From UBA7662 sp036787895 (GTDB lineage Bacteria > Bacteroidota > Bacteroidia > UBA7662), in assembly GCA_036787895.1 (NCBI GenBank), contig DAIQOK010000001.1, positions 248,001 to 312,000 on the forward strand: a stretch of DNA of 64,000 nt. The letters are read 5' to 3'. A program made the position numbers and the translations under genes. The notes under the pieces are model-generated. The model did not search any database, was not told the origin of the DNA, and saw nothing but the letters and a program-made list of their open reading frames with translations. This document shows positions 1 through 7,865 of the stretch, one piece after another; position 1 is the first letter of the stretch; every line of letters starts with the position of its first letter.

Positions 1-775
1 TTTCTACAAAACGCCCCCGGTATATTTTCAAAATAGCTTCGTTAAGCATACAATAAGCAGCCGGATAGGGCGACATGCCCCGTATGAGATTGTGAATCTC
101 CTCCCCGCTTTTGTTCCACCTGATGCGGCAATGTTCCCGGAAAATTTTAGGTGCGGCTTTCAATTCACTTTCGGCAGTTAACTGAGGTAAATAAACAGCT
201 TTGTCTGTGAGTACATCTTCGATAGTTTTAACGATAAGTCGTGCACCTACTTCCATCAATTGGTCGTGGAGCTCGCCAGCAGTGGTATTCACGCCAATGG
301 CTACCTTTTCACGATAAACCACATCTCCGGTATCAATTTCATGTTTGAGTTTGAAGGTGGTTACGCCGGTTTCGTGTTCACCATTCACTATAGCCCAATT
401 AATGGGAGCTGCGCCTCTGTATTGTGGTAGCAGAGAGGCGTGAAGATTAAATGTGCCCAATGGTGGCATATTCCAGACCAATTCGGGTAACATTCGAAAG
501 GCCACAACCACCTGTATGTCGGCTTTATAGGCAGCCAGGGTTTTAATAAACTCCGGTTCCTTTAAACGCGGTGGTTGCAGTACAGCTATGCCCTGACTTT
601 CAGCATAAACTTTCACCGGCGATGCCTGCATTTTCAATCCACGGCCAGCCGGTTTATCGGGCATGGTTACCACGGCAACCACATGCAAGCCGGCCTCCAC
701 CAAAGCACGCAGGGAGGCGACAGCAAAATCGGGTGTACCTAAAAAAATGATGCGTTTTTCAGAGATATTACTCAT
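1..775 (-). CDS. fmt: Methionyl-tRNA formyltransferase (3' end cut by window)
   Basis: Formylates the initiator Met-tRNA so that translation can start with fMet. The reading frame begins MSNISEKRIIFLGTPDFA, the usual nucleotide-binding start of the family, and contains the hallmark HASLLPQYRGAAPI segment (formyl-transfer site, with N-H and later D of the catalytic triad) followed by TGVTTFKL and a DTGD motif. About 258 codons are present; family members are about 310 residues, so the C-terminal tRNA-binding domain runs off the window. The ATG overlaps the stop of the upstream muramidase gene by 4 bp (ATGA), which suggests translational coupling. Confidence 0.95.
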   Translation of the reverse strand, partial: MSNISEKRIIFLGTPDFAVASLRALVEAGLHVVAVVTMPDKPAGRGLKMQASPVKVYAESQGIAVLQPPRLKEPEFIKTLAAYKADIQVVVAFRMLPELVWNMPPLGTFNLHASLLPQYRGAAPINWAIVNGEHETGVTTFKLKHEIDTGDVVYREKVAIGVNTTAGELHDQLMEVGARLIVKTIEDVLTDKAVYLPQLTAESELKAAPKIFREHCRIRWNKSGEEIHNLIRGMSPYPAAYCMLNEAILKIYRGRFVE

Positions 776-1995
776 TCAAAATCAGGATATAACAGGTATT
801 TACTTCGAGTAGCTTTGAATATTTGTAAATCGCTCTGCCAGCTGGCACGAATTTCTGCTGCTGACTTGCCAGCCACGATTTGTTTGCGAAGCTGATCGGT
901 ACCCGCAAGTTTGTCGAAAAAGGGAATGAAAAACTTACTCTTGTCAGGGCTGGCTGCATAAAATTCAAGCAACCAGTCGAGTCTGATTTGACGCATTTGT
1001 TCCCATTTCTCTTCAGGCTCTTTCGATAAGTCATAGCCCTTACACAATTCGCCTTTGAAAGGCGGATTAAGTGCCTTCCCGGCCACGGCTTGCGGTGTGA
1101 AGTTGCTTTTTCCGGAGCTAAACCAAGGTGCACCTATTTGCTGAAATGGTTTAGTTGTTCCTCTCCCCAAACTCACCGATGTGCCCTCGAAAAGACAAAT
1201 CGACGGGTACAAATAAATCGCATGCATATTGGGCAAATTCGGCGACGGAGCCACCGGCAAAGTATAGTGACTTTTATGGGTATAGCCTGTCATGGTAATC
1301 ACTTTAAAATCACACTCCAAGCCACTTGGAAGCCATTTTTCACCTTGAATCATACCGGCATATTCTCCTATCGTCATGCCATGCACTACAGGAATGGGAT
1401 GCATGCCCACAAACGAGCGGTAAGCAGTATCCAATACCGGTCCGTCGACATAATGGCCATTGGGATTGGGGCGGTCAAGTATAAGTAATGGTAGTTGGTG
1501 CTCTGCACAAGCCTCCATTACATAATGCAAGGTGCTGATGTAGGTATAAAAACGTGCACCTACGTCCTGAATATCGAAAACCAGTATTTCAATATCTTGT
1601 AGATCATCTGATGCCGGCTTCTTTTTATTTCCATAAAGCGATACCACGCGAACACCTGTTTTCGGATCACGTCCGTCTTTTATTTCTGCACCAGCCTCGG
1701 CCTCTCCCCGAAAACCATGTTCAGGAGCAAAAATGGCGGCTACCTTGATGCCCAAACGAATGAGACTATCCACCAAATGCTGATGACCCAGGGTAGCCGT
1801 TTGATTGACAATAAGACCAACTTTTTTGCCCTGAAGTAAAGGAACATAGGCTGATGTTTGCATGGCACCAGTTTGAATGGCAATGGTTGGCTTGTTTTTG
1901 GGCTGTGCCGCGCACGACAGGCTTAGCAAAAGGAAAACCACCAAAAACGTTTGTTTCCTGCTATTTTTGGGCAAACTCCTGATTGTGTCTTTCAT
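772..1995 (-). CDS. namZ: Exo-beta-N-acetylmuramidase, NamZ/DUF1343 (GH171) family
   Basis: Family members (Bacillus YbbC/NamZ, Tannerella NamZ) remove MurNAc from the non-reducing end of peptidoglycan fragments. The 407-residue protein has a hydrophobic secretion signal (about residues 15-30, ending SLSCAAQ; Cys28 could be a lipidation site, although the lipobox is atypical). The DUF1343 core follows: GLIVNQTA, APEHGFRGEAEAG (Glu92 lies in the conserved motif thought to hold the catalytic acid), VFDIQDVGARFYTY and LDRPNPNG. Likely periplasmic and involved in wall turnover or recycling. Co-transcribed with fmt (4-bp overlap). Its 5' end overlaps the divergent permease gene. Confidence 0.88.
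   Translation of the reverse strand: MKDTIRSLPKNSRKQTFLVVFLLLSLSCAAQPKNKPTIAIQTGAMQTSAYVPLLQGKKVGLIVNQTATLGHQHLVDSLIRLGIKVAAIFAPEHGFRGEAEAGAEIKDGRDPKTGVRVVSLYGNKKKPASDDLQDIEILVFDIQDVGARFYTYISTLHYVMEACAEHQLPLLILDRPNPNGHYVDGPVLDTAYRSFVGMHPIPVVHGMTIGEYAGMIQGEKWLPSGLECDFKVITMTGYTHKSHYTLPVAPSPNLPNMHAIYLYPSICLFEGTSVSLGRGTTKPFQQIGAPWFSSGKSNFTPQAVAGKALNPPFKGELCKGYDLSKEPEEKWEQMRQIRLDWLLEFYAASPDKSKFFIPFFDKLAGTDQLRKQIVAGKSAAEIRASWQSDLQIFKATRSKYLLYPDFE
1962..1969 (+). promoter_or_regulatory. Predicted -7 element of the permease gene
   Basis: TATTTTTG matches the Bacteroidetes primary-sigma -7 consensus TAnnTTTG exactly. It lies inside the signal-peptide codons of namZ on the other strand. The start point expected from it is near 1975, about 10 nt before the GTG at 1985. 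No convincing -33 TTTG is at the usual spacing. Confidence 0.4.
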
Positions 1996-3205
1996 CTGGT
2001 TTTTATTTCGTCGACTTGCTTTAGATCCCGGTCAGCATTTATCCCGTTTGGTGGTCCGCCTGGCCATGGGAGGTGTGGCTGTTGGCATCACCGTCATGTT
2101 GGCTGCCATTGCCATTGTGAATGGTTTTCAGCAATCGATACCCAACAAATTTACCGGCTTCTGGGGCCATATTCAAATACAAAAACTCGATCTGAGTAAT
2201 AGTTTTGAGCAGCAGCCCTTCTTTATTCGGCCATCTATGCTCGATAGTCTAGAAAAAATTCCTGGCGTCGCGCATTTATTGCCTTATGCCTCCAAAGGCG
2301 GCATTATAAAAACCGACAGCAGTTTTGAGGGCATCGTCCTCAAAGGCGTGCACTGGCAATGGGATACGACACTGCTTAAACCCTTGCTGACAGCAGGGCG
2401 TATGCCAATATTAACGGAGGCAGAAAACAGCAATGAAATCCTGCTTCCGCTGAATATTGCTAAAAAACTGGAACTGCAACCAGGCAGTCGCATTCAGATG
2501 TATTTTATTCAGGACCCTCCCCGCGTTCGGGTAATGCAGGTCGTAGGCATATACCAATTGGGCATTGAGGGTGAGTTTTCGAAACCTTTCGTTTTGGGTG
2601 ATTTACGCCATGTTCAGCGGTTGAATGGTTGGTCGGACAATGAAGTTGGCGGTATTGAAGTACACTTGAAATCGGGCATGAACAACGCCAAACTTGCTTC
2701 CCAATTAAGTGGTTTGGTTGATCATGATTTAGAGGCCTATACCATCGAAGAACTCTACCCGAATTTATTCAGCTGGTTGGGCTTATTCGATTTGAATAAG
2801 CAGGTACTTATTAGCATTATGTTGTTGGTGGCCGGGGTAAATATGATTTCAGCCCTGCTTATCCTCATACTTGAACGCACCTCTACTATTGGTTTACTCA
2901 AAACCATGGGGATGCGTAATCGTTCTATCCGCAGTTTGTTCCTGCTAACAGGTGGCTATATTGCCTTATGGGGTCTGTTTTGGGGAAATTTATTTGGCTT
3001 AGGCTTTTATTTCCTGCAGTATTTTTTCCAGCTCATCCCGCTCGACGAAGCTTCTTATTATGTCGCCTATGTACCTGTGCTCCTTAGCTGGCAAGAAGTA
3101 CTTGTGCTCAATTTGGGTACGCTGCTAGCCTGCGTGCTTATGCTGTTGGGGCCCTCTTTTTTGGTGACGCGTATAAGTCCGTTGAAGGCAATTCGATTTG
3201 ATTGA
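1985..3205 (+). CDS. FtsX/LolE-like ABC transporter permease
   Basis: Membrane component of a MacB/LolCDE-type ABC system, which moves lipoproteins or other envelope substrates without carrying them through a channel. Topology is typical: one N-terminal membrane segment (GGVAVGITVMLAAIAIVNGF), a long periplasmic region, then three C-terminal segments in the FtsX domain with the family motif ILERTSTIGLLKTMGMRN. An in-frame ATG exists at 1877, but homologues begin with a short FxxRRLA lead-in, and the only promoter-like element is at 1962. I therefore choose GTG 1985 (about 406 residues). No ATPase gene is adjacent. The gene is divergent from, and overlaps, namZ by 11 bp. Confidence 0.85.
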   Translation: MSFIWFLFRRLALDPGQHLSRLVVRLAMGGVAVGITVMLAAIAIVNGFQQSIPNKFTGFWGHIQIQKLDLSNSFEQQPFFIRPSMLDSLEKIPGVAHLLPYASKGGIIKTDSSFEGIVLKGVHWQWDTTLLKPLLTAGRMPILTEAENSNEILLPLNIAKKLELQPGSRIQMYFIQDPPRVRVMQVVGIYQLGIEGEFSKPFVLGDLRHVQRLNGWSDNEVGGIEVHLKSGMNNAKLASQLSGLVDHDLEAYTIEELYPNLFSWLGLFDLNKQVLISIMLLVAGVNMISALLILILERTSTIGLLKTMGMRNRSIRSLFLLTGGYIALWGLFWGNLFGLGFYFLQYFFQLIPLDEASYYVAYVPVLLSWQEVLVLNLGTLLACVLMLLGPSFLVTRISPLKAIRFD

Positions 3206-3234
3206 AAGAGATTACTTAAAATCCTCTAGATAGA

Positions 3235-3342
3235 ATGCGCCTCATTGGCTGGTAAAAAATTATCTTTCAATGGATTAATAACAACGCATTCGAAATTCTA
3301 ATAATTGATAACCACCAAATAGCACGATATGGAAAAGCTTAA
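3235..3342 (+). pseudogene. Decayed C-terminal tail of a HigB-like toxin
   Basis: The frame directly upstream of the higA-like gene reads MRLIGW-stop-KIIFQWINNNAFEILIIDNHQ. This resembles the C-terminal strand of RelE/HigB toxins, which typically end WRIxFxWxDGxAYDVEIVDYH. It has an internal TAA at 3253, nothing recognisable further upstream, and a stop at 3340-3342 that would overlap the antitoxin start, as in intact higBA pairs. The assignment rests on a short stretch and on its position. Confidence 0.5.
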
Positions 3343-3628
3343 GAATATTCACCCTGGTGAAATCCTTTTAGAGGAGTTTTTAATTCACTTGGAAATTTCT
3401 GCCTACCGTTTAGCTAAAGAAACTTTTCTGCCGCAAACAAGGGTTTCAGCAATAATTAGGAGTAACCGGAGAATTACAGCAGATACCGCAATGCGTTTAT
3501 CTATATTTTTTGGTACCAGTGCCAAGTTTTGGCTAGGTCTTCAAGACGATTATGATCTGGAAGAAGAAAAAAATCAAAAAGAAGAGGAGTTTTATACGAT
3601 AAAACCAATTGCCGGAACCAATGGTTAA
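3329..3628 (+). CDS. higA: HigA-family addiction module antitoxin
   Basis: A 99-residue XRE-type helix-turn-helix protein beginning MEKLKNIHPGEILLEEFL, the diagnostic HPGEIL opening of HigA/VapI antidotes. It continues AYRLAKET and RVSAIIRSNRRIT (the DNA-recognition helix), TADTAMRLSIFFGTSAKFWLGLQ, and an acidic C-terminal tail. In intact systems it neutralises the mRNA-cleaving HigB toxin and represses its own operon. Here only a broken toxin tail lies upstream and no toxin lies downstream, so the gene is probably an orphan antitoxin kept as a regulator or against related toxins elsewhere. Base composition is more AT-rich than its neighbours. Confidence 0.88.
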   Translation: MEKLKNIHPGEILLEEFLIHLEISAYRLAKETFLPQTRVSAIIRSNRRITADTAMRLSIFFGTSAKFWLGLQDDYDLEEEKNQKEEEFYTIKPIAGTNG

Positions 3629-3682
3629 TCCAGCGCAGCTTGAAATGAAATAGAATATCATCTCAAACCAAGAAACACATAT

Positions 3683-6600
3683 TTAATTCATCACCAAATT
3701 CCTAAAATCCACCGGAACCACCTTGCTCACCCCTTGTTCGATCATGGTTACGCCGTAAATGATGTCGGTGGTTTCCATGGTTTTTTTATTGTGGGTGACG
3801 ATGATAAACTGACTGTTGTCGCTGAAACGGCGGATGAGACGGTTGAATTTATCGATATTGTTGTCGTCCAACGGCGCATCTACTTCGTCGAATATGCAAA
3901 ATGGGGCTGGTTTAAATAGATAGATGGCAAACAACAAGGCGGTGGCAGTTAAGGTCTTCTCGCCGCCGCTCAGCTGATTAATCGTCAATGGTTTTTTGCC
4001 TTTCGGGCGGGCGATGATGTGGATGGCCGAATCGAGCGGATTGGCTTCATCGGTCAAAATCAAGTCACAGGTGTCTTCTTCGGTAAATAACGAACGGAAA
4101 ACGGTGACAAAATTCTCGCGTATGGTCACAAAGGCGGCCATAAATTTCTCCCGGGCGGTTTGGTCGATTTCGGCCATGGTGGCCAGCAAGGAGGTTTTGG
4201 CTTTGGTGAGATCGTCCTTTTGGATATTAATAAACTGGAAACGTTGTTCAATTTCCTGGTAGGCTTCTACCGCCATAGGGTTGATGGGCCCAAAATTCTC
4301 AAGCTTTTGTTTCATCTCTCCGACTTGCTTCCGCAGCAACTCAGCTTCGATTTCAGGAGCACCTTCCCTTTCGCGAAGTTCATTTACATCAATTTCAAAT
4401 TCTACCGACAAGCGTTCGGCCAAACCGGCCTCCTGTAATTTTAGCGCATTCGCCTTCTCCTTGAGTTCGTTGAGCAAATAAGCCTGCTGCTCCTTCTGCT
4501 GCCTCAATTCGCGTATGTTGTTTTCAATGGCTTCCAGTCGACCTCTTTCTGAAAACATGGCCACTTCAGCTTCCTGCACAGCTTGTTCCATGGCTTCTTT
4601 TTGCTCATACATATCAAGCAAAGTTGTATCACTGAAATCGGTGCTTTTGAGTACTTCTTTGAGTTCCTGCTGCACCTGAATGAGTTGCTGGCTGTTGTCG
4701 GTGATGCGTTTGTCAAGTATGTTTAACTGACTCGTTTTGAAATCGATATCCTGTTTAACCGAAGAAAATTTATTGAAGGCTTGGTGGTAGGACACATTAG
4801 CTTCGTTAAAAGCTGTATTTTGTTGCTGCAGACGTTCGTTGAGTTGTTTGAATAGCTCCTGCTGCTCGGCCAGACTGGCTTGCAGGCCATCCCGCTGTTC
4901 ATTTTTTTGCTCCAGCTCGGGTTCTTGTTGCGCCAGTAAACCTGTGGTTTGCTGTTGCTTTTTTTCGAGTTCTTCTTTGCGGTGCAGACTCACTGCCAGG
5001 AACTTTTCGTGTTGATCCTGCTGACTTTTCACCAAACGGAACTCACCTTCGATTTTGTTCAGTTGATCTTTGGAGAGATTCAGTTCCTGTAGCTTGGTCG
5101 ATAGGCGGGCTTCTTGCTCCTGGCGATTGAGGGTATGAAGCAGTTCCTGTTCTTCTTTGATTTGTTGCTCAATGCCAGCTATTTGCTTTTGGAGTACTTC
5201 CAAATTGCGTTTGCGACCAATACGTTTGCCTTCGAATAAACCCATGGAACCTCCCGCCAAAAATAGTCTGCTACCCGTAAAACGGCCGTTTCTGCTAATT
5301 AACACAGCATCTGCATGGCTGTCAGTGAGGCTTTGATGTGCCTGATCGTATCCATCGGTAGCTTCATGCAGATACACATGACCCAAGAGGTGGTTGATAA
5401 GGTTGGCGTACTGAATGTCGCATTCGGCAATATTCAGCGCCGGTATACAGCCTGCCACCATGATGGGTTCGGCCTGAATATAGTTGTTAAAAGCCTCCAG
5501 CACGAAAAAGTTGGCCCTACCCTTGGTTGAATTGGCAAGCAATTCAATACCTGCCCGCGCTTCGGCATAACTTTGAACGACGTAATAATTTAACCAGGGT
5601 TCGAGGTAATTTTCAATCGCGGCTTTGAATTCCGGTTTACAACTGATAATGTCGCTCAGGAGTTGGGCGTTTTTGGTCCAACCCGGACTTTTTTTCAAAA
5701 ATTTGAGCGATTCGGGATAACCTTCGAGATTGTCGACCAAACTTTTGGTCAGATTATACTCATTAGTCAATTTGTCGAGCTGGCGGTTGAAATCGGTGGT
5801 ACGGATTTTCGATTGCTCGATTAATCCACGCAATTGCTGTAATCTTTCTGCCAGCTGTTGTTCGAATTTAGTAAGCTGATCCACTTCTTTGACCAACTGT
5901 GTGCGCTGCTTCTCCAACTCTTCCAGGCTCAAGCTAAAGCTATTCATTTCGGTCGACCGCTGAGCTGATTCGTTGGCATTTCTTTCCAGTTCCTGTCGTA
6001 ATGAATCGAGCTGAATACGATGAATAGCCACTTGTTTCTCCAAAGTATAGGCTGCTTGGCGCAACTGATTCAACTGATGCTGATCCGCTTCAATGGCCTT
6101 TTGCTGTTGCTGGTGCGCTTCCCGGCTGGCTTCAGCAGCAGCTTTACGGTCGTTCACCTGTTGCTCATGCTGTTTCAATTCCACTTCCAGCTCACCAATA
6201 ATTTCAGCTTGTTTCGCCAGTTCAGCCTTCACATAATCTACATGACCGGCATCTTCCTTCAGTTGTTTCTGTAGTGCTTGTTCCTTATCAGTAAGAAAGC
6301 GGTGTTTTTCATTTTGTAATCGCTGCTCGTTTTCGTATTGACGGATGGCCGCAATATGCTCATTCGTAGCCTTTTGGCGGGTAGCCAAAAGTTTCTCGCG
6401 TTCAACGATGGCCAGTTTGATTTGTTGTACTTCTGCTTCCAGCCTGCTAATGCCGGCATCTTTCCCCTGACGACCGTCGAGCAACAGTTGTTCTTCCTGC
6501 TGCAGCTTTTCGAGCTGCTCGTATAGCTCGCGCAGCGAATACCAGGCTAAATCGAGACTCAAACCTTTGTATTCCTCCCGCATTTTGTAATAACGTTCGG

Positions 6601-7234
6601 TTTTACGGGCTTGACTTTGCAGCGCCTTCATATTTTTGTCGATCTCGAATAATAGATCTTCCACCCTTTCTAGATCGGCCTGGGTATCTTCCAGCTTTGC
6701 CAGCGTTTCCTTTTTCCGGATTTTATATTTCGAAACGCCCGATGCCTCCTCAAAAAGTTGCCGGCGGGAATTGTCCTTGTCGTTGAGGATGTCATCGATC
6801 ATCTTCAGTTCCATGATTGCATAACTATCGCTGCCGATGCCTGTGTCGAGGAAGAGGCTGGTGATGTCTTTGAGCCGGCAATTCACCCCATTGAGCAAAT
6901 ATTCGCTGTCGCCGGTGCGGTAAAGGCGACGGGTGATGGTGACTTCGTTAAATTCGGTTGGGAGGATGTTGCGTGAGTTCTCGAAGCTGAGCTGCACCTC
7001 GGCCATACTGGCCTGTTTGCGACTTTTGGTGCCGTTAAACAGCACATTTTCCATTTTATCGGAACGCAGCATACGCGACTTTTGCTCGCCCAGCACCCAG
7101 CGCATGGCATCTACCACATTGGATTTGCCGCAGCCGTTCGGGCCAACTATGCCCGTTACGCCGTCGTTAAAATGAATGGAGACTTTATCTCCGAAACTTT
7201 TGAATCCTTTGATCTCAATCGACTTCAACCGCAT
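3683..7234 (-). CDS. smc: Chromosome segregation ATPase SMC
   Basis: Condensin-type ATPase that compacts and separates chromosomes together with ScpA/ScpB. The protein opens MRLKSIEIKGFKSFGDK and has Walker A GPNGCGKS at residues 31-38, about 450 residues of coiled coil rich in Gln/Glu/Leu, a globular hinge (about 500-680), a second coiled coil, the ABC signature LSGGEKTLTATALL, and Walker B FCIFDEVDAPLDD. The frame stays open 14 codons upstream to 7276, but homologues start at MRLK, so I take 7234 (1183 residues, normal length). A -7-like element at 7282-7289 fits this start. The gene stands alone; scpA/scpB are not in the window. Confidence 0.97.
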   Translation of the reverse strand: MRLKSIEIKGFKSFGDKVSIHFNDGVTGIVGPNGCGKSNVVDAMRWVLGEQKSRMLRSDKMENVLFNGTKSRKQASMAEVQLSFENSRNILPTEFNEVTITRRLYRTGDSEYLLNGVNCRLKDITSLFLDTGIGSDSYAIMELKMIDDILNDKDNSRRQLFEEASGVSKYKIRKKETLAKLEDTQADLERVEDLLFEIDKNMKALQSQARKTERYYKMREEYKGLSLDLAWYSLRELYEQLEKLQQEEQLLLDGRQGKDAGISRLEAEVQQIKLAIVEREKLLATRQKATNEHIAAIRQYENEQRLQNEKHRFLTDKEQALQKQLKEDAGHVDYVKAELAKQAEIIGELEVELKQHEQQVNDRKAAAEASREAHQQQQKAIEADQHQLNQLRQAAYTLEKQVAIHRIQLDSLRQELERNANESAQRSTEMNSFSLSLEELEKQRTQLVKEVDQLTKFEQQLAERLQQLRGLIEQSKIRTTDFNRQLDKLTNEYNLTKSLVDNLEGYPESLKFLKKSPGWTKNAQLLSDIISCKPEFKAAIENYLEPWLNYYVVQSYAEARAGIELLANSTKGRANFFVLEAFNNYIQAEPIMVAGCIPALNIAECDIQYANLINHLLGHVYLHEATDGYDQAHQSLTDSHADAVLISRNGRFTGSRLFLAGGSMGLFEGKRIGRKRNLEVLQKQIAGIEQQIKEEQELLHTLNRQEQEARLSTKLQELNLSKDQLNKIEGEFRLVKSQQDQHEKFLAVSLHRKEELEKKQQQTTGLLAQQEPELEQKNEQRDGLQASLAEQQELFKQLNERLQQQNTAFNEANVSYHQAFNKFSSVKQDIDFKTSQLNILDKRITDNSQQLIQVQQELKEVLKSTDFSDTTLLDMYEQKEAMEQAVQEAEVAMFSERGRLEAIENNIRELRQQKEQQAYLLNELKEKANALKLQEAGLAERLSVEFEIDVNELREREGAPEIEAELLRKQVGEMKQKLENFGPINPMAVEAYQEIEQRFQFINIQKDDLTKAKTSLLATMAEIDQTAREKFMAAFVTIRENFVTVFRSLFTEEDTCDLILTDEANPLDSAIHIIARPKGKKPLTINQLSGGEKTLTATALLFAIYLFKPAPFCIFDEVDAPLDDNNIDKFNRLIRRFSDNSQFIIVTHNKKTMETTDIIYGVTMIEQGVSKVVPVDFRNLVMN

Positions 7235-7281
7235 CCGCTGCTGTTTCCTTTCCCAAACATTTCGGTGCTTTTGCACCTTTA

Positions 7282-7289
7282 CAAACCTA
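7282..7289 (-). promoter_or_regulatory. Predicted -7 element of smc
   Basis: On the minus strand this reads TAGGTTTG, a full match to TAnnTTTG, 48 nt upstream of the smc ATG at 7234. No -33 element is at standard spacing. Confidence 0.4.
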
Positions 7290-7328
7290 ATCCTGTTTAC
7301 CTTAGCGTTATCCCCAAATTAAATAAAA

Positions 7329-7859
7329 ATGGACATTACAACCGTCTTATATATCGTTGCCGTTGTTGGCTACTCCCTCTACTCGAGTTATGCCAAACGC
7401 AAAGCCCGCCAAGCCCAGGGTGATAAGCCGGTTCAGGAGGCCGAAAATACGGAACTCCCTGATTGGATGAAGGAAATTTTCTCAGAAGAACCAAAAGCTG
7501 CTCCCCGACCTAAACCACAAGCTCCGGCGCCGGTAATGGACATGAAGCCAATGGAGCCGGAACCAATGGTGGTGAAACCTATGAAAGCCAGCGAACTGAG
7601 TAAAAAACACCAGCCTATAGCATCAAAGTATGAATCTTTAGAAGACTATCGGCCTGATAATCGCTCATTGGAAAGCATACAGGCCGATCGGGTTGCTAAA
7701 GCCAAAAAAGCGGCCTCTCAGGCAGCGTTCATGGAGGCAGATAGTGCCATTTATAAACAAGCAATCAGTGAATCATCCGATGAAATCGAGATAGCGGTGG
7801 ATGCGGATAGCCTGAGGAAAGGTATTATCTATGGCGAAATCCTAGCCCGTAAATACTGA
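7329..7859 (+). CDS. Uncharacterised single-pass membrane protein
   Basis: A 176-residue protein with one N-terminal membrane segment (about residues 3-20, VLYIVAVVGYSLYSSY), then a basic stretch (AKRKARQ). A Pro/Lys/Met-rich low-complexity linker follows (about 60-95), and the C-terminus is short and ordered, ending LRKGIIYGEILARKY. That tail looks like the conserved end of a Bacteroidota hypothetical family, but I cannot name a function. The gene is divergent from smc and convergent with the M1 peptidase, with only 6 nt between the two stops. Confidence 0.75.
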   Translation: MDITTVLYIVAVVGYSLYSSYAKRKARQAQGDKPVQEAENTELPDWMKEIFSEEPKAAPRPKPQAPAPVMDMKPMEPEPMVVKPMKASELSKKHQPIASKYESLEDYRPDNRSLESIQADRVAKAKKAASQAAFMEADSAIYKQAISESSDEIEIAVDADSLRKGIIYGEILARKY

Positions 7860-7865
7860 TTCCAG

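Noticed and set aside
1090..1748. Plus-strand open frames across the muramidase gene
   Set aside because: They are antisense to a well-supported secreted glycosidase, have no family resemblance and shadow its codon pattern.
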